Source: Pelagibacteraceae bacterium AG-404-N13
GTDB lineage: Bacteria > Pseudomonadota > Alphaproteobacteria > Pelagibacterales > Pelagibacteraceae
Direction of reading: 5' to 3'
Assembly (NCBI GenBank): GCA_003216255.1
Contig: QCJD01000001.1
Coordinates: forward strand, 1-64,000
Length of the DNA stretch: 64,000 nucleotides
Shown here: one piece after another, positions 35,132 to 48,501 of the stretch
How the letters are laid out: each line of letters starts with the position of its first letter
How positions within the stretch are numbered: position 1 is the first letter of the stretch
The notes under the pieces: model-generated
Told to the model about the DNA's origin: nothing
The model's database searches: none
The model's input: the letters and a program-made list of their open reading frames with translations, nothing else
Translations under genes and position numbers: made by a program

Positions 35132-36199
35132 ATGTCCGATATTAAAAAAATCAAAGATGATTATTTAGGTAAGTTAAGTTGTGAATTAAATCTAGATGAA
35201 GTAAATCAAATTAAAATAGAATTATTTGGTAAAAATGGTTTAATTTCTAATTCATTCAAGGAACTTGGTTCGGTGCAATCAGAAGATAGAAAAAAATTTG
35301 CATCAGACTTAAATTTTATTAAAGATGAGTTGCAAGAAAAGATAAATAGTAAAATTCAAGAAATTGAAATAAATGAAATCAATTCCAAACTAAAAAATGA
35401 AAAAATAGATGTAACTTTACCTGAAAGAGATATTAATCAAGGGAAAATTCACCCAGTCTCCCAAGTAATTGATGAGATATCATCAATCTTTTCAGAAATT
35501 GGATTTAGTGTAGAAGAAGGGCCAGATGTTGAAAATCAACATTATAATTTTACAGCGTTAAATACACCAGATAATCATCCCGCAAGAGATATGCATGATA
35601 CTTTTTATCTAGATGATAAAAAAGAATTACTCTTACGGACACATACTTCCCCAGTTCAAGTACGTACTATGTTAAAAAGTAAGCCGCCTTTTAAAATAAT
35701 AGCGCCAGGAAGAACATATAGATCTGACAGTGATCAAACTCATTCTCCGATGTTTCATCAAGTTGAGGGACTTCATATAGATAAAGATATTAATATGGGT
35801 CATTTAAAAGGTTGTTTGAATTATTTTATTAAAGAGTTTTTTGAAGTTGATAAAATCCAAATGAGATTTAGACCAAGTCATTTTCCTTTTACTGAACCGT
35901 CTGCAGAAGTTGATATTGGGTACGAGTTAAAAGATGGTAAAATAGTTATTGGAGAAGGCGATAAATGGTTAGAAATTCTGGGATGTGGAATGGTACATCC
36001 AAACGTTCTTAAAAATGTAAATGTAAATCCAGATAAATATCAAGGTTATGCTTTTGGTATTGGTATTGATAGACTTGGAATGCTTAAATATGGAATAAAC
36101 GATTTAAGAGCTTTTTTTGATACCGACTATAGATGGCTTAACCACTTTGGATTTGATCCATTGGATGTACCATCGAACTATAGAGGCCTTAGCAGATGA
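35132..36199 (+). CDS. pheS: Phenylalanyl-tRNA synthetase alpha subunit
   Basis: This is the catalytic subunit of the alpha2beta2 enzyme, 355 aa. An N-terminal coiled-coil (about 1-90) contacts the tRNA. The class II core has [12 protein letters not shown] near residue 153, THTSPVQVR near residue 172, the motif 2 region [13 protein letters not shown], and motif 3 [16 protein letters not shown] near residue 308. It overlaps pheT by 4 bp (ATGA). Confidence 0.96.
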   Translation: MSDIKKIKDDYLGKLSCELNLDEVNQIKIELFGKNGLISNSFKELGSVQSEDRKKFASDLNFIKDELQEKINSKIQEIEINEINSKLKNEKIDVTLPERDINQGKIHPVSQVIDEISSIFSEIGFSVEEGPDVENQHYNFTALNTPDNHPARDMHDTFYLDDKKELLLRTHTSPVQVRTMLKSKPPFKIIAPGRTYRSDSDQTHSPMFHQVEGLHIDKDINMGHLKGCLNYFIKEFFEVDKIQMRFRPSHFPFTEPSAEVDIGYELKDGKIVIGEGDKWLEILGCGMVHPNVLKNVNVNPDKYQGYAFGIGIDRLGMLKYGINDLRAFFDTDYRWLNHFGFDPLDVPSNYRGLSR

Positions 36200-38604
36200 A
36201 ATTTACAATAGCATGGCTTAAGGAACATCTAGATACAAAATATAAAGATAATAAAATAATTGAAAAGTTAACTGATGTTGGGCTTGAAGTTGAAAGTTTT
36301 GAAAATGTTAAATCTGAACTTGATAGTTTCAAAGTAGCAAAAATTATAAACGCTAAGCAACATCCAAATGCTGACAGATTAAGAGTATGTGATGTTGATA
36401 TAGGTGAAAAAGAAACAATTAAAGTTGTATGTGGTGCACCAAATGCAAAAAAAAATCTTTTAACAGTTTATGCTGGTCCAGGATCAATAATACCAAAAAA
36501 TAAAATGAAGATTACCATAAGTAAAATTAGAGGAGTCACCTCACACGGAATGTTATGTTCAGAATCCGAATTAAATTTATCTAATGAGAGCGAAGGCATA
36601 ACAGAGCTTAAACAAGCAAAATACTCAGATCAAATAGGAAAAAATTTTTTTCAAAATGATATTGAAAAAGTAGTTGACTTATCAATAACCCCAAATCGTT
36701 CTGATTGTTTAGGTGTGAGGGGTATCGCCAGAGATCTTGCGGCTGCTGGAGTAGGTAAATTTAAAAAAATTCAGATTAAAAATATTGAAAAAAAAGGATC
36801 TCAAAATATTAAAGTTTCAATTTCTAAAGATAAAAATCAAGGATGCACTATATTTGGAAGCTGTTTGATTAAAGGCGTTAAAAACAAAGAAAGCCCGAAG
36901 TGGTTAAAAGATAAAATTGAGTCACTTGGTCAGAAACCAATCTCCGCAATAGTTGATATAACTAATTATGTAATGTTTGATTTAAATAGACCACTTCACG
37001 CTTACGATGCAGATAAAATTGATAAAGAAATCATTGTGAGAAATTCTAAAAAAGGTGAAACTTTTGAAGCACTTGATAACAAGAAATATAAACTTGATGA
37101 TAATATGTGTGTTATATCTGATAAGTCAGGTGTATTAGGTTTAGGTGGTATAATTGGAGGTACACGATCTGGAACTGAATTTAATACTAAAAATATTCTT
37201 TTAGAGGCCGCATATTTTATACCGAAATCTATAAGAAAAACTTCAAAACTATTAAATATAAATACAGATGCAAAGTTTAGATTTGAAAGGGGAATAGATC
37301 CAAAATCAATCGAAGAAGGCTTAACTAGAGCCGCAATGTTAATTAATGAAATTTGTGGAGGTAAAATTAGTAAATTTGATATTCAAAATACTAAAAAATA
37401 TAAAAAAATTAAAATTAAATTTAAACTTTCTCTCTTTGAAAAAGTTACTGGTTTTAAAATAAAAGATAAAGAAATTATAAAAATTTTATCAAATTTAGGT
37501 TGTGAAATAACAAAAAAAAAATATGAACTAGAATTGAAAATACCTTCTTGGAGACCCGATATAACTCAACCAATCGATATTGTGGAAGAAGTAGTAAGAA
37601 TTAAAGGTTACAATAATATTGAGACTTTAGAACCAGAAAAAATTAGAAATAAAGATACTTTAAACAAACAGCAAAAACTTTTCCATTTCCTTCAGCGTTC
37701 AGTAGCATCAAAAGGTTATTACGAGGCTGTTACTTGGTCTTTTACAGATTCAAAAATTAATGAATTATTCAAAGAGTGTAAAAATGAAGTTAGAATTGTA
37801 AATCCAATTAGTTCAGATCTAAATGTTTTGAGAAATTCTATTCTCCCAAATCTAGTGTTTTATTTAAAAAAGAATTTAGATAGAGGATTTAAAGATATTT
37901 CACTTTTTGAAATAGGCCCAATTTTCAAAGGCAATCAACCCGGGCAACAATTAACTGTTATAGGAGCGATAAAATCCGGAAAGATAAATAGATTGATCTG
38001 GAATGAAAAAGATAGATTAGTTGATGTATTTGATGCAAAAAAAGATGCTATTCAAACACTAAATGAAGCAGGATATGATAAAAATGCTTTTTTTATTAGA
38101 GATAAGTCTCCTTCATATTATCACCCAGGAAAGTCAGGATCAATTTATCTTGATAAAGATGATATAGAACCCGTTGCATATTTTGGTGAAATTCATCCAA
38201 ATATTATAAAAAAATTAGATATTAATACAGAAGCATTAGTAAATTTTGAAATATATTTAGATCACCTAAAAGATAATAAAATAATGCTAAAAGATAGGAA
38301 GTCTAAATTTGAATACTCAGATTATCAAAAATCTGAGAGAGATTTTGCTTTTATTGTTGATAAAAATATAAAAGCTCAGGATTTGATAGAAATAATAACT
38401 TCTATTGATAAAAATTTAATTAAATCAGTAAAAGTATTTGATGTTTATGAGGGAGAGAATATTCCTTCTGATAAGAAATCAATAGCTTTGAATGTTACTA
38501 TTCAATCGTCAGATAAAACATTAGAAGAAAAAGACTTAGAAAGAATTAATAATTTAATAATTTCTACCGTTGAAAATAAATCTGGCGCAAAAATTCGATC
38601 TTAA
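36196..38604 (+). CDS. pheT: Phenylalanyl-tRNA synthetase beta subunit
   Basis: This 802-aa subunit shows the full bacterial PheT order: an N-terminal EMAP/tRNA-binding OB-fold ([13 protein letters not shown] near residue 56), the B3/B4 editing domain ([15 protein letters not shown] near residue 357), the B5 domain, the pseudo-catalytic core with SWSFTDSK-like segments, and a C-terminal anticodon-binding domain with [11 protein letters not shown] near residue 715. It is coupled to pheS by a 4-bp overlap and lies 2 bp before lepA. Confidence 0.96.
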   Translation: MKFTIAWLKEHLDTKYKDNKIIEKLTDVGLEVESFENVKSELDSFKVAKIINAKQHPNADRLRVCDVDIGEKETIKVVCGAPNAKKNLLTVYAGPGSIIPKNKMKITISKIRGVTSHGMLCSESELNLSNESEGITELKQAKYSDQIGKNFFQNDIEKVVDLSITPNRSDCLGVRGIARDLAAAGVGKFKKIQIKNIEKKGSQNIKVSISKDKNQGCTIFGSCLIKGVKNKESPKWLKDKIESLGQKPISAIVDITNYVMFDLNRPLHAYDADKIDKEIIVRNSKKGETFEALDNKKYKLDDNMCVISDKSGVLGLGGIIGGTRSGTEFNTKNILLEAAYFIPKSIRKTSKLLNINTDAKFRFERGIDPKSIEEGLTRAAMLINEICGGKISKFDIQNTKKYKKIKIKFKLSLFEKVTGFKIKDKEIIKILSNLGCEITKKKYELELKIPSWRPDITQPIDIVEEVVRIKGYNNIETLEPEKIRNKDTLNKQQKLFHFLQRSVASKGYYEAVTWSFTDSKINELFKECKNEVRIVNPISSDLNVLRNSILPNLVFYLKKNLDRGFKDISLFEIGPIFKGNQPGQQLTVIGAIKSGKINRLIWNEKDRLVDVFDAKKDAIQTLNEAGYDKNAFFIRDKSPSYYHPGKSGSIYLDKDDIEPVAYFGEIHPNIIKKLDINTEALVNFEIYLDHLKDNKIMLKDRKSKFEYSDYQKSERDFAFIVDKNIKAQDLIEIITSIDKNLIKSVKVFDVYEGENIPSDKKSIALNVTIQSSDKTLEEKDLERINNLIISTVENKSGAKIRS

Positions 38605-38606
38605 AT

Positions 38607-40418
38607 ATGACCACTGCTCTAGAGAACATAAGAAATTTTGCAATTATTGCACATATCGATCATGGAAAATCGACAATTGCAGATAGAATAATTCACAAGT
38701 GTGGAGGTCTTACAGACAGAGAGATGAAAGCTCAAGTTTTAGATTCAATGGATATAGAAAGAGAAAGAGGGATAACGATTAAAGCCCAAACAGTTAAATT
38801 AAATTATAAAGCTAAAGATGGGAAAATTTATGTTTTAAATATAATTGATACTCCAGGTCATGTAGATTTTAGTTATGAAGTAAGTAGGTCTTTATATGCA
38901 TGCGAAGGTTCAATTTTAATTGTAGATAGCACTCAAGGTGTAGAAGCACAAACATTAGCAAATGTTTATCAAGCATTAGATATTAATCATGAAATAATAC
39001 CAATATTAAATAAAATTGATTTACCAGCGTCAGATATAGACAAAACAAAAAAACAAATTGAAGATGTTATTGGTATTGATACCTCTAATGCTGTTTCATG
39101 TTCAGGAAAGACTGGAGATGGAATAGAGGATATTTTAGAAACAATAGTTACCGCTTTACCTTGGCCAAAAGGTATAAAAAATGAGAAATTAAAATGTTTA
39201 TTGGTTGATAGTTGGTATGATGCCTATCTAGGTGTTGTAATTTTGGTAAGAGTTATAGATGGTAAAATTTCAAAAGGTATGAAGATTAAAATGATGTCAA
39301 CAAATCAAGATTATATCGTTGAAAAAGTTGGTGTTTTTACCCCCAAACCAAAAGATATTAACGAATTAAATGCTGGAGAAATTGGTTTTATTACAACTGG
39401 TATAAAAGTTTTATCTGATACCAAAGTAGGAGATACAATATGTGATGCTAAAAATATTTTAAATGAAGCGTTACCTGGATTTAAACCTAGTAAACCAGTT
39501 GTTTTTTGTGGTTTGTTTCCTGTTGATAGTTCTGAATATCAGAAATTAAAAGATGGTCTGGCAAAACTACAATTAAATGATGCTAGCTTTTCATTTGAAC
39601 CAGAGTCGTCTTCAGCTTTAGGTTTGGGTTTTAGGTGTGGTTTTCTTGGTCTATTGCATCTTGAAATTGTGACGGAAAGACTTGAAAGAGAATTTGATAT
39701 AAATTTGTTAACAACTACACCAGGAGTTGTTTATAAAATTCACTTGAATAATGGAAAAATTGAAGATTTACAAAATCCTTCAAGTTTACCAGATCCAACG
39801 CTTATAAAATTTATTGAAGAACCTTGGATAAAAGCTACTATTATTACTCCCGATCAATACCTAGGTTCAATAATTAAGATGTGTCAAAGTAAACGAGGTG
39901 TTCAAACTAACTTAAGTTATTCAGGAAATAGGGCTGTTATAAATTATGAATTACCTTTGAATGAAGTAGTTTTTGATTTTAATGATAGGCTTAAATCTAT
40001 GACTAGTGGATACGCTAGTTTTGATTATGAAATAATTGGCCACAAAGAAGGAGAGTTAGTAAAAATGGGAATTTTAGTAAATGGCGAACACGTAGATGCT
40101 TTAGCAATGATGATCCATAAAGATTTTGCTCAATCTACAGGAAGAGATGTATGTGAAAAATTAAAAGATCTAATACCAAGGCATAATTTTATGATTCCAA
40201 TTCAAGCTGCAATAGGAGGTAAAATTATTGCAAGAGAGACTATTAAAGGATTTAAAAAAGATGTATTGACCAAAATCCATGGTGGAGGAGCCACTGATAG
40301 AAAAAGAAAACTCTTAGAGAAACAAAAAAAAGGTAAAGCAAGAGCAAAACAATTTGGTAAAGTTGAAATACCCCAGGAAGCTTTTATTGGCGTATTAAGA
40401 ATTAATAAAGATAATTAA
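38607..40418 (+). CDS. lepA: Elongation factor 4 (LepA)
   Basis: This ribosomal GTPase assists late 30S biogenesis and translation under stress. At 603 aa it has AHIDHGKST (G1) at residues 15-23, DTPGHVDF (G3) near residue 77, NKID (G4) near residue 131, the EF-G-like domains, and the LepA-specific C-terminus ending [13 protein letters not shown]. It shares one base with the next start (TAATG). Confidence 0.97.
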   Translation: MTTALENIRNFAIIAHIDHGKSTIADRIIHKCGGLTDREMKAQVLDSMDIERERGITIKAQTVKLNYKAKDGKIYVLNIIDTPGHVDFSYEVSRSLYACEGSILIVDSTQGVEAQTLANVYQALDINHEIIPILNKIDLPASDIDKTKKQIEDVIGIDTSNAVSCSGKTGDGIEDILETIVTALPWPKGIKNEKLKCLLVDSWYDAYLGVVILVRVIDGKISKGMKIKMMSTNQDYIVEKVGVFTPKPKDINELNAGEIGFITTGIKVLSDTKVGDTICDAKNILNEALPGFKPSKPVVFCGLFPVDSSEYQKLKDGLAKLQLNDASFSFEPESSSALGLGFRCGFLGLLHLEIVTERLEREFDINLLTTTPGVVYKIHLNNGKIEDLQNPSSLPDPTLIKFIEEPWIKATIITPDQYLGSIIKMCQSKRGVQTNLSYSGNRAVINYELPLNEVVFDFNDRLKSMTSGYASFDYEIIGHKEGELVKMGILVNGEHVDALAMMIHKDFAQSTGRDVCEKLKDLIPRHNFMIPIQAAIGGKIIARETIKGFKKDVLTKIHGGGATDRKRKLLEKQKKGKARAKQFGKVEIPQEAFIGVLRINKDN

Positions 40419-41203
40419 TGATAAAGTTAATATTATTTTTTTCATTATTTGCAAATTTATGTTTATTTATACTGTTAAATAAAAAAAAAATTAAAAATTT
40501 TTTTTACAAAAAGAATATAACAACTGTTTCGATAGAATTTATTCATCCAATATTTAAACATAAGATAATAAACAGTGAAACAAAGTTTCCTTTGGATTTG
40601 CACGTTTCAAAAATGATTTTGGTTCATGACAAAGATTATAACGTTAAAGGTTTAATTACTGATTATGAAACATGGATATTATCATTAATGTCAAAAATTT
40701 CGCCAAATATATTTGAATTTGGAACTTGCAGCGGAAAAACAACTTATATAATGGCATTAAATTCACCTCCGCAAGCAAAAATTAAAACTATCACACTTAA
40801 TGAAAGTCAGGCATCAAAATTAGTAATGAGCAAAGGTGAAAATAAAATTGCTTTTAAAAATATAAAAAATGAAAGTTCTTATAATCAATTCATGTTTAGT
40901 AATACAGATTGTGAAAATAAAATTGAAATTTCTTATGAAAATTCAATAGATTTAAATATTGAAAATTTAAAGAACAAATATGATCTAATTTTTATTGATG
41001 GTGGACACACTTATTCAATTATAAAAAATGATTCTGAAAAAGCATTACAAATGGTAAAAAAAAATGGATATATTTTTTGGCACGACTATATTCCAGGAAA
41101 AACTTCCACAAAAGATGTTTATAAATATCTAAATTATTTATCAAAAAAAATAAAAATTTTTCATATTAAAGATACCAATATGTGTTTTTATAAAAAAGAT
41201 TAA
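40418..41203 (+). CDS. Membrane-anchored class I SAM methyltransferase-like protein
   Basis: This is a 261-aa protein with an N-terminal hydrophobic helix (residues 3-20), so likely inner-membrane anchored with the body in the cytoplasm. The rest resembles the Methyltransf_24 type: FEFGTCSGKTTYIMAL near residue 95 resembles the SAM loop (motif I), and LIFIDGGHTYSIIKND near residue 195 is characteristic of the family. Translation is coupled to lepA (TAATG). Substrate is unknown, and AT-rich drift makes the family call moderate. Confidence 0.65.
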   Translation: MIKLILFFSLFANLCLFILLNKKKIKNFFYKKNITTVSIEFIHPIFKHKIINSETKFPLDLHVSKMILVHDKDYNVKGLITDYETWILSLMSKISPNIFEFGTCSGKTTYIMALNSPPQAKIKTITLNESQASKLVMSKGENKIAFKNIKNESSYNQFMFSNTDCENKIEISYENSIDLNIENLKNKYDLIFIDGGHTYSIIKNDSEKALQMVKKNGYIFWHDYIPGKTSTKDVYKYLNYLSKKIKIFHIKDTNMCFYKKD

Positions 41204-41217
41204 CGTTAAATTTTTTA

Positions 41218-41259
41218 TGAAAGATAAAATTGCAATTTTGGCTCTAGGTAAACATTGAA
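41218..41259 (+). other. Very short ORF, possibly a gene remnant
   Basis: A 13-codon reading frame begins MKDKIAILALGK, the kind of start seen in nucleotide-sugar or glycosyltransferase proteins, and stops at once. It has no convincing Shine-Dalgarno. It may be a decayed gene start or chance. Confidence 0.2.
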
Positions 41260-41331
41260 GCAATCTTATTTCATATATATAAAATTTGAAAAAGTAACAA
41301 ATATTTTTAATAATAATGAAAATTGATTTTA

Positions 41332-41421
41332 GGAGAGATGGCCGAGTGGTTTAAGGCGCACGCTTGGAAAGTGTGTGTACCCTCGCAGGTACCGTGGGTT
41401 CGAATCCCACTCTCTCCGCCA
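41332..41421 (+). tRNA. tRNA-Ser(GGA)
   Basis: This is a 90-nt class II tRNA with encoded CCA. The acceptor GGAGAGA/TCTCTCC is perfect. The anticodon stem CACGC/GTGTG encloses TTGGAAA, giving anticodon GGA for UCC/UCU. The long variable arm (TACCCTCGCAGGTA) and the T-loop TTCGAAT are clear. Confidence 0.96.
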
Positions 41422-43645
<2,224 letters not shown>

Positions 43646-43648
43646 CGA

Positions 43649-44929
43649 ATGGAGTTAAAGCAAGCTTCCGAAATTTATTCTTTAAATAAATCAACATATG
43701 TTAATCTTAGATGGATAGGAATACTTGGTCAACTTATAACTATTAATTCTGTAAAGTTTATATTTAATTTTGAATTTGATTTTCTATCAGCGAATTTAAT
43801 TATATTTATTGGATCAATTAGTAATATTTTTTTAATAACCAATTATAAAAAAATACAATTACCAAATAGATCAGCTTTTTATTTTCTTTTAATTGATATT
43901 ATTCAGCTTAGTTTATTATTATTCCTAACAGGAGGAGTTGTGAATCCTTTTTCTATTTTTTTGTTGATTCCAAGTGTTTTTGCTTCATCTAATTTAAAAA
44001 TTGAAACCAATTTGTCACTTATACTTGTGACATTAATTTCAATTATTTTTCTTACTTTCTTTTCATTAGATTTACCAAAACCTTTAAGCGATCATTTTCA
44101 TATTAGTCCATATTATTATTACGCTATTCCAACTGGCTTAGTAATTGCATTATTATTTTTAAATTATTTTGCTTTAATCTTTGGCAGAGAGTCAAATCTT
44201 AGAAAAGAAGCATTAAATAAAATTCAAGAATTGATTTCCAAGGAACATGAATTAGTATCTTTAGGTACTCAAGCGGCTGCAGCAGCACATTCATTAGGAA
44301 CTCCCTTATCTACTATAAAAATTATATCCCAAGATTTACTCCTACAGTTTAATAATGATAAAGATACAAAGAAGGATATAGAGCTACTTGTAAGTCAAGT
44401 TAATAGATGTAATGAAATTTTAAAAAGGTTATCAATAAACTCTACTCTCGAAGATGATTTTATAGACAAAGATTTGAGTTTAAATAACTATTTAAAAGAA
44501 ATCATAAATTCTTTTAAAGAAATCTCAGACAAAAATTTTATTCTAAATACAGAGCAAGATTATAACTCATTTGATATTAGGAAATCTATTGAGATTATTT
44601 ATGGGATTAGAAATTTTGTAGGAAATGCAAATAAATATGCAAAAAAAAATATTTATGTTTCATTAAAAAGTGATAGTGAAACTTCAGAAATAGTAATAGA
44701 GGACGATGGTCCTGGTTTTTCAAAGGATATATTAGTCAAGATTGGTGAACCTTATATCAAATCTTTAAGAACAAAAGATAAGCAAAAAGCTGGATTAGGA
44801 CTTGGTATTTTTATTGGAAAAACCCTTTTAGAAAAAAATTATGCTAAAATATTATTTAGAAATTCGGAAACAAGAGGTGGAGCAGAAATTAAAATTGAAT
44901 GGACAAATAAAAATTTAATCAAAATTTAA
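43649..44929 (+). CDS. regB: RegB/PrrB-like redox sensor histidine kinase
   Basis: This is a 426-aa membrane kinase with about six N-terminal helices. The loop [12 protein letters not shown] near residue 96 matches the quinone-sensing motif of RegB. The phosphorylated His is in [14 protein letters not shown] near residue 213. The redox-active Cys of RegB appears to be kept in [11 protein letters not shown] near residue 253. The ATPase domain has [15 protein letters not shown] and [14 protein letters not shown]. RegB controls respiratory and carbon genes according to quinone redox state. The regulator RegA is not in this window. It is convergent with cobT (4-bp overlap). Confidence 0.88.
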   Translation: MELKQASEIYSLNKSTYVNLRWIGILGQLITINSVKFIFNFEFDFLSANLIIFIGSISNIFLITNYKKIQLPNRSAFYFLLIDIIQLSLLLFLTGGVVNPFSIFLLIPSVFASSNLKIETNLSLILVTLISIIFLTFFSLDLPKPLSDHFHISPYYYYAIPTGLVIALLFLNYFALIFGRESNLRKEALNKIQELISKEHELVSLGTQAAAAAHSLGTPLSTIKIISQDLLLQFNNDKDTKKDIELLVSQVNRCNEILKRLSINSTLEDDFIDKDLSLNNYLKEIINSFKEISDKNFILNTEQDYNSFDIRKSIEIIYGIRNFVGNANKYAKKNIYVSLKSDSETSEIVIEDDGPGFSKDILVKIGEPYIKSLRTKDKQKAGLGLGIFIGKTLLEKNYAKILFRNSETRGGAEIKIEWTNKNLIKI

Positions 44930-46728
44930 TGAAATTTTTTTTTATTTTCGAATAATCCACTTAGTTGACTTATCATTACATCACCAAGTTCCTGGACGTC
45001 TGTAATTTTAATAGCTTTTTGATAATATCGTGATACATCATGACCTATTCCAATGGCTAAAATTTCAATTTGACTATTGTTTTCAATAAATTTTACTATT
45101 TTTTTTAAATGCTTTTCTAAATAATCTCCAGAATTTACGGAAAGTGTTGAGTCATCTACTGGAGCACCGTCTGAAATTACCATTAAAATTTTTCTTTCCT
45201 CCTTTCTTTTGTTCAATCTGTTAAAAGCCCAAGTAATGGCTTCTCCATCAATATTTTCTTTTAATAAACCTTCTTTTAGCATTAATCCTAAATTTTTTTT
45301 TGATTGTCTCCAGTGTGTATCTGCAGATTTATAAATTATATGACGTAAATCATTCAATCTACCAGGAAATTTTTGTTTACCTTTTTTATTCCAATCTTCT
45401 CTACTCTTGCCTCCTTTCCAATTCTTTGTTGTAAAACCAAGTATTTCAACTTTGACCGAACATCTTTCTAGTGTTCTTGAAAGTATATCTGCACATATTG
45501 CAGCAATAGTAATAGGTCTCCCTCTCATTGAACCAGAATTATCAATTAATAAAGTAACAACTGTATCCTTAAATTCTAAATCTTTTTCTTTTTTAAATGA
45601 TAATGAATTATATGGATCAATTATAACTCTAGGCAATTTAGAACTATCTAACAATCCTTCTTCTAAATCAAAATCCCAGGATCTATTTTGTTTAGCTAAT
45701 AATTGTCTTTGTAATTTATTTGCTAATTTTGTAATTAAATTTTGAAAATTTGTAAGTTGCTGATCTAAATTTTTTCTAAGTTTAATAATTTCATCTTGTT
45801 TTTCTAATGTTTCAGCTTTTGCTATTTCGTCAAATTCAGTTGTAAAAATTTTATATTCTTTATCACTTATACCAGATTTTGATTTTTGAATTATATTTTC
45901 TGAACTATCACTTTCAGAGTCAGCATCTAATAATTGTTCGTCTAATCTGAATTCATTATTATCATCAATTCCATCTACTCCTTCCTTCAAGTTATCATCT
46001 TGACTACTTTCTTCTGATTTAGAAGATTCATTCGTTTCATTTTTATTTGAATTATTTTCGTCCTGCTTATTTTCCTCTTCTGATTTTTTTTCATCCTCAT
46101 TTTTTTCTGAGTCAAAAATCTCCATATTTTGTAAAATTTCAGAGAATTTAGAATTGTAAGAATCTTGATTTTCCAAATTATTTGATAAGTATTTAATATG
46201 ATTTTTAAATGAATTATTAAAATCTTTCTCCCAATAACTTAATGTTTTTTCTGATAAGGAGTCTAATTTTATTTCCATGAAATTTTTTAACATATATAAT
46301 TCGAATGCTTCTGCTATTTCGACATCTTCTTTAGATTTTATATGATCCTTTTTTTTATTTAATATTTTAAAAGAATAATTATTTTTTAAGTTCCTTGATA
46401 TACCTTTAAGCATTTTTGTTCCAAGAACTTCGTACCTTATTTTTTCTGAAATATTATAAAGTAATTTGCATGAAGAATTGTTTGGGGAATTTTTTTGATA
46501 AATGTCATTATTAGAAAATTTTCTTTTTAAAGCTTCCGAGTCAGTTTCTGCTCTAATTTTATTATAATCTTGTTTATTTTTTATTTTATCAATTTCAAGA
46601 AAATTAAAGTTTTTTGATTTAAGATTTTTGTTTTCATTCTCATTAACTTTATAGTCATCTGAAATTACCTTTAAAGTCGAGATTAAAGCTTCTTTAAATT
46701 TTTCTTTAAAATTATCTTCTTTATTCAT
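44926..46728 (-). CDS. cobT: CobT-like VWA-domain cobaltochelatase subunit
   Basis: This is a 600-aa protein with the CobT architecture: a helical N-terminus, a long acidic Ser/Glu/Asp-rich linker (about residues 200-290), and a C-terminal von Willebrand A domain with the MIDAS motif [11 protein letters not shown] near residue 395. In aerobic cobalamin synthesis CobT works with the AAA+ protein CobS and the large subunit CobN to insert cobalt. No CobN or other cobalamin genes are visible, so the pair probably acts on another target. Its start abuts the cobS stop. Confidence 0.88.
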   Translation of the reverse strand: MNKEDNFKEKFKEALISTLKVISDDYKVNENENKNLKSKNFNFLEIDKIKNKQDYNKIRAETDSEALKRKFSNNDIYQKNSPNNSSCKLLYNISEKIRYEVLGTKMLKGISRNLKNNYSFKILNKKKDHIKSKEDVEIAEAFELYMLKNFMEIKLDSLSEKTLSYWEKDFNNSFKNHIKYLSNNLENQDSYNSKFSEILQNMEIFDSEKNEDEKKSEEENKQDENNSNKNETNESSKSEESSQDDNLKEGVDGIDDNNEFRLDEQLLDADSESDSSENIIQKSKSGISDKEYKIFTTEFDEIAKAETLEKQDEIIKLRKNLDQQLTNFQNLITKLANKLQRQLLAKQNRSWDFDLEEGLLDSSKLPRVIIDPYNSLSFKKEKDLEFKDTVVTLLIDNSGSMRGRPITIAAICADILSRTLERCSVKVEILGFTTKNWKGGKSREDWNKKGKQKFPGRLNDLRHIIYKSADTHWRQSKKNLGLMLKEGLLKENIDGEAITWAFNRLNKRKEERKILMVISDGAPVDDSTLSVNSGDYLEKHLKKIVKFIENNSQIEILAIGIGHDVSRYYQKAIKITDVQELGDVMISQLSGLFENKKKFH

Positions 46729-47703
46729 TTAAATCTGAATATTTATCATTGATTCTGGCAAGTCTTCGCCAAAGCATCTTTGATAATATTCAGCTATAGT
46801 AGCTTTTTCTGAGTCGTCACATTTATTTAAAAATGTTATTCTGAATGCATATCCAGTATCTTTAAAAATTTCTGAATTTCCACACCAATTTAATACTGTT
46901 CTTGGGCTCATCACCGTAGATATATCGCCCGCAATAAATCCTTTTCTAGTTAGTGACGCTACTTTAATCATATTCGCAACTTTTTCTTTTCCCTTTGGAT
47001 TATTTAATTTTTTATTTTTCGCTAAAATAATTTCCATTTCTCTTTCTAAACTTAAATAATTTAGTGAAGTTACTATTTCCCATCTATCTAATTGTGCCTG
47101 ATTAATTTGTTGTGTTCCAGTATATAAACCTGAAGTATCTCCTAGGCCAATTGTATTAGCGGTTGCAAATAATCTAAAATATTTATTTTGCTTTACTACT
47201 TTGTTTTTGTCTAAGAGAGTAAAATAACCATCGCTTTCCAAAATCCTCTGAAGCACAAACATAACATCACTTCTTCCTGCATCATATTCATCAAATACTA
47301 ATGCCACAGAAGATTGAAAAGCCCATGGCAAGATACCTTCTTTAAATTCTGTAACTTGTTTTCCATCTTTTAGTACAATTGCATCTTTTCCAATTAAATC
47401 TATCCTACTTATATGAGAATCAAGGTTAATTCTAACACATGGCCAATTTAATCTTGCTGCAATTTGAGTAATATGAGTAGATTTTCCAGTACCATGATAT
47501 CCATGAACTATTACTTTTTTATTATGTAAAAAACCGCTCAGTATTGCAAGAGTAGTATCACGGTCGAACTTATAATCTTTATCAATTTCTGGAACAAATT
47601 CATTTTTTTTAGAAAAAGCTTTAACTTCCATCTCACTTTCTATCCCAAAAGTTTGCTTAACTGATAAATTTATATCTGGTTCTATGTTTAAATTAGTAGT
47701 CAA
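46729..47703 (-). CDS. cobS: CobS-like AAA+ ATPase (MoxR type)
   Basis: This is a 324-aa hexameric AAA+ ATPase of the MoxR/CobS group. Walker A is HGYHGTGKST near residue 68, Walker B LVFDEYDAGRSD near residue 135, sensor 1 ATANTIGLGD near residue 180, and the Arg finger region PRTVLNW lies near residue 267. It partners CobT as ATPase and VWA pair. Its last residues overlap no other gene, while its start overlaps the J-domain gene by 11 bp. Without CobN it cannot make a cobaltochelatase alone. Confidence 0.9.
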   Translation of the reverse strand: MTTNLNIEPDINLSVKQTFGIESEMEVKAFSKKNEFVPEIDKDYKFDRDTTLAILSGFLHNKKVIVHGYHGTGKSTHITQIAARLNWPCVRINLDSHISRIDLIGKDAIVLKDGKQVTEFKEGILPWAFQSSVALVFDEYDAGRSDVMFVLQRILESDGYFTLLDKNKVVKQNKYFRLFATANTIGLGDTSGLYTGTQQINQAQLDRWEIVTSLNYLSLEREMEIILAKNKKLNNPKGKEKVANMIKVASLTRKGFIAGDISTVMSPRTVLNWCGNSEIFKDTGYAFRITFLNKCDDSEKATIAEYYQRCFGEDLPESMINIQI

Positions 47704-48220
47704 TTTTCTCTCTATATGTATTTTTTAGTTGAGTATAAGCTAGTGTTATTATTTTTAGTTTATCTTCAAATTTTTTATTTCCAGAATTCATATCAGGGTG
47801 AAATTTTTTGACAAGCTTTTTGAACTTCTCTTGAACTTTTTCCCACTTTAAGCCCACATCTACACCTAAAATACTAAAGGCTTTAATGTCGCTGTGGTTA
47901 AACTTAAATCTATGCATGTTATTAAATTCTTTTTTGAATTTTGATTTATCTTTTTCATCTTTTAATGCATCATTCCATAATATTTTAAAAAAATTATACG
48001 AAGAACTAAAACTTTGTGTGGGTTTGTGCCAAGTCATATCTGACTTTAAAAACTCCATTATTTGGTCGTCATTCATACCAGAAAAATAATTCCATTTTTT
48101 GTTGAATTCTTTTACATGCTTCAAGCATAGCAATCTAAAATCCTTACTATTATCTCTCTCTTTTGGCGCCTTATAGTTGGCTTCTTCAGAACAATTATCC
48201 CAATCACAAATATTTTTCAT
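47693..48220 (-). CDS. J-domain (DnaJ-like) protein
   Basis: This is a 175-aa protein with a C-terminal J domain: ILGVDVGLKWEKVQ, then KKFHPDMNSG with the HPD tripeptide that stimulates Hsp70 ATPase. The N-terminus is Cys-containing (CDWDNCSEEANYKAP and LLCLKHVKEFN), possibly a small metal site. I chose the ATG at 48220 because the 47 residues of the longer frame are hydrophobic junk reading through the divergent bolA start region. It overlaps cobS by 11 bp. The DnaJ-CobS-CobT order is conserved in alphaproteobacteria. Confidence 0.85.
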   Translation of the reverse strand: MKNICDWDNCSEEANYKAPKERDNSKDFRLLCLKHVKEFNKKWNYFSGMNDDQIMEFLKSDMTWHKPTQSFSSSYNFFKILWNDALKDEKDKSKFKKEFNNMHRFKFNHSDIKAFSILGVDVGLKWEKVQEKFKKLVKKFHPDMNSGNKKFEDKLKIITLAYTQLKNTYREKIDY

Positions 48221-48240
48221 GCTATATAATACTTTAAAAT

Positions 48241-48501
48241 ATGGATATAAATCAACTTTCAAAAATTGTAAAAAAAAAAATTCTAGATAATAAATTAATT
48301 GAACATTTAGAAATAGAGGATAAATCATTTTTACACAAAAATCATAAAACAAATAATCCAAATAAATTTCATATTAAGCTTAAAATAAAGTCAGAAAAAC
48401 TAAAGAATATGGGAAGAATTCAATCTAATAAAATTATTTTTAAACTATTAGAAAATGAATTAAAAAAATATATTCATTCCCTGCAAATATTATTTCTTTA
48501 A
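48241..48501 (+). CDS. BolA-family protein
   Basis: This is an 86-aa protein of the BolA/IbaG family, which pairs with monothiol glutaredoxins in iron-sulfur trafficking. The core LEIEDKSFLHKNHK carries the conserved His-rich loop, followed by FHIKLKIKSEKLKNMGRIQSNKIIFKLL-type helix-strand pattern (residues about 42-70). It is divergent from the J-domain gene with only 20 bp between starts and overlaps aroB at its 3' end by 12 bp. Confidence 0.85.
   Translation: MDINQLSKIVKKKILDNKLIEHLEIEDKSFLHKNHKTNNPNKFHIKLKIKSEKLKNMGRIQSNKIIFKLLENELKKYIHSLQILFL

Noticed and set aside
48221-48361. N-terminal extension of the J-domain protein
   Set aside because: The extra 47 residues come from the opposite strand of bolA and the spacer and do not resemble the family.
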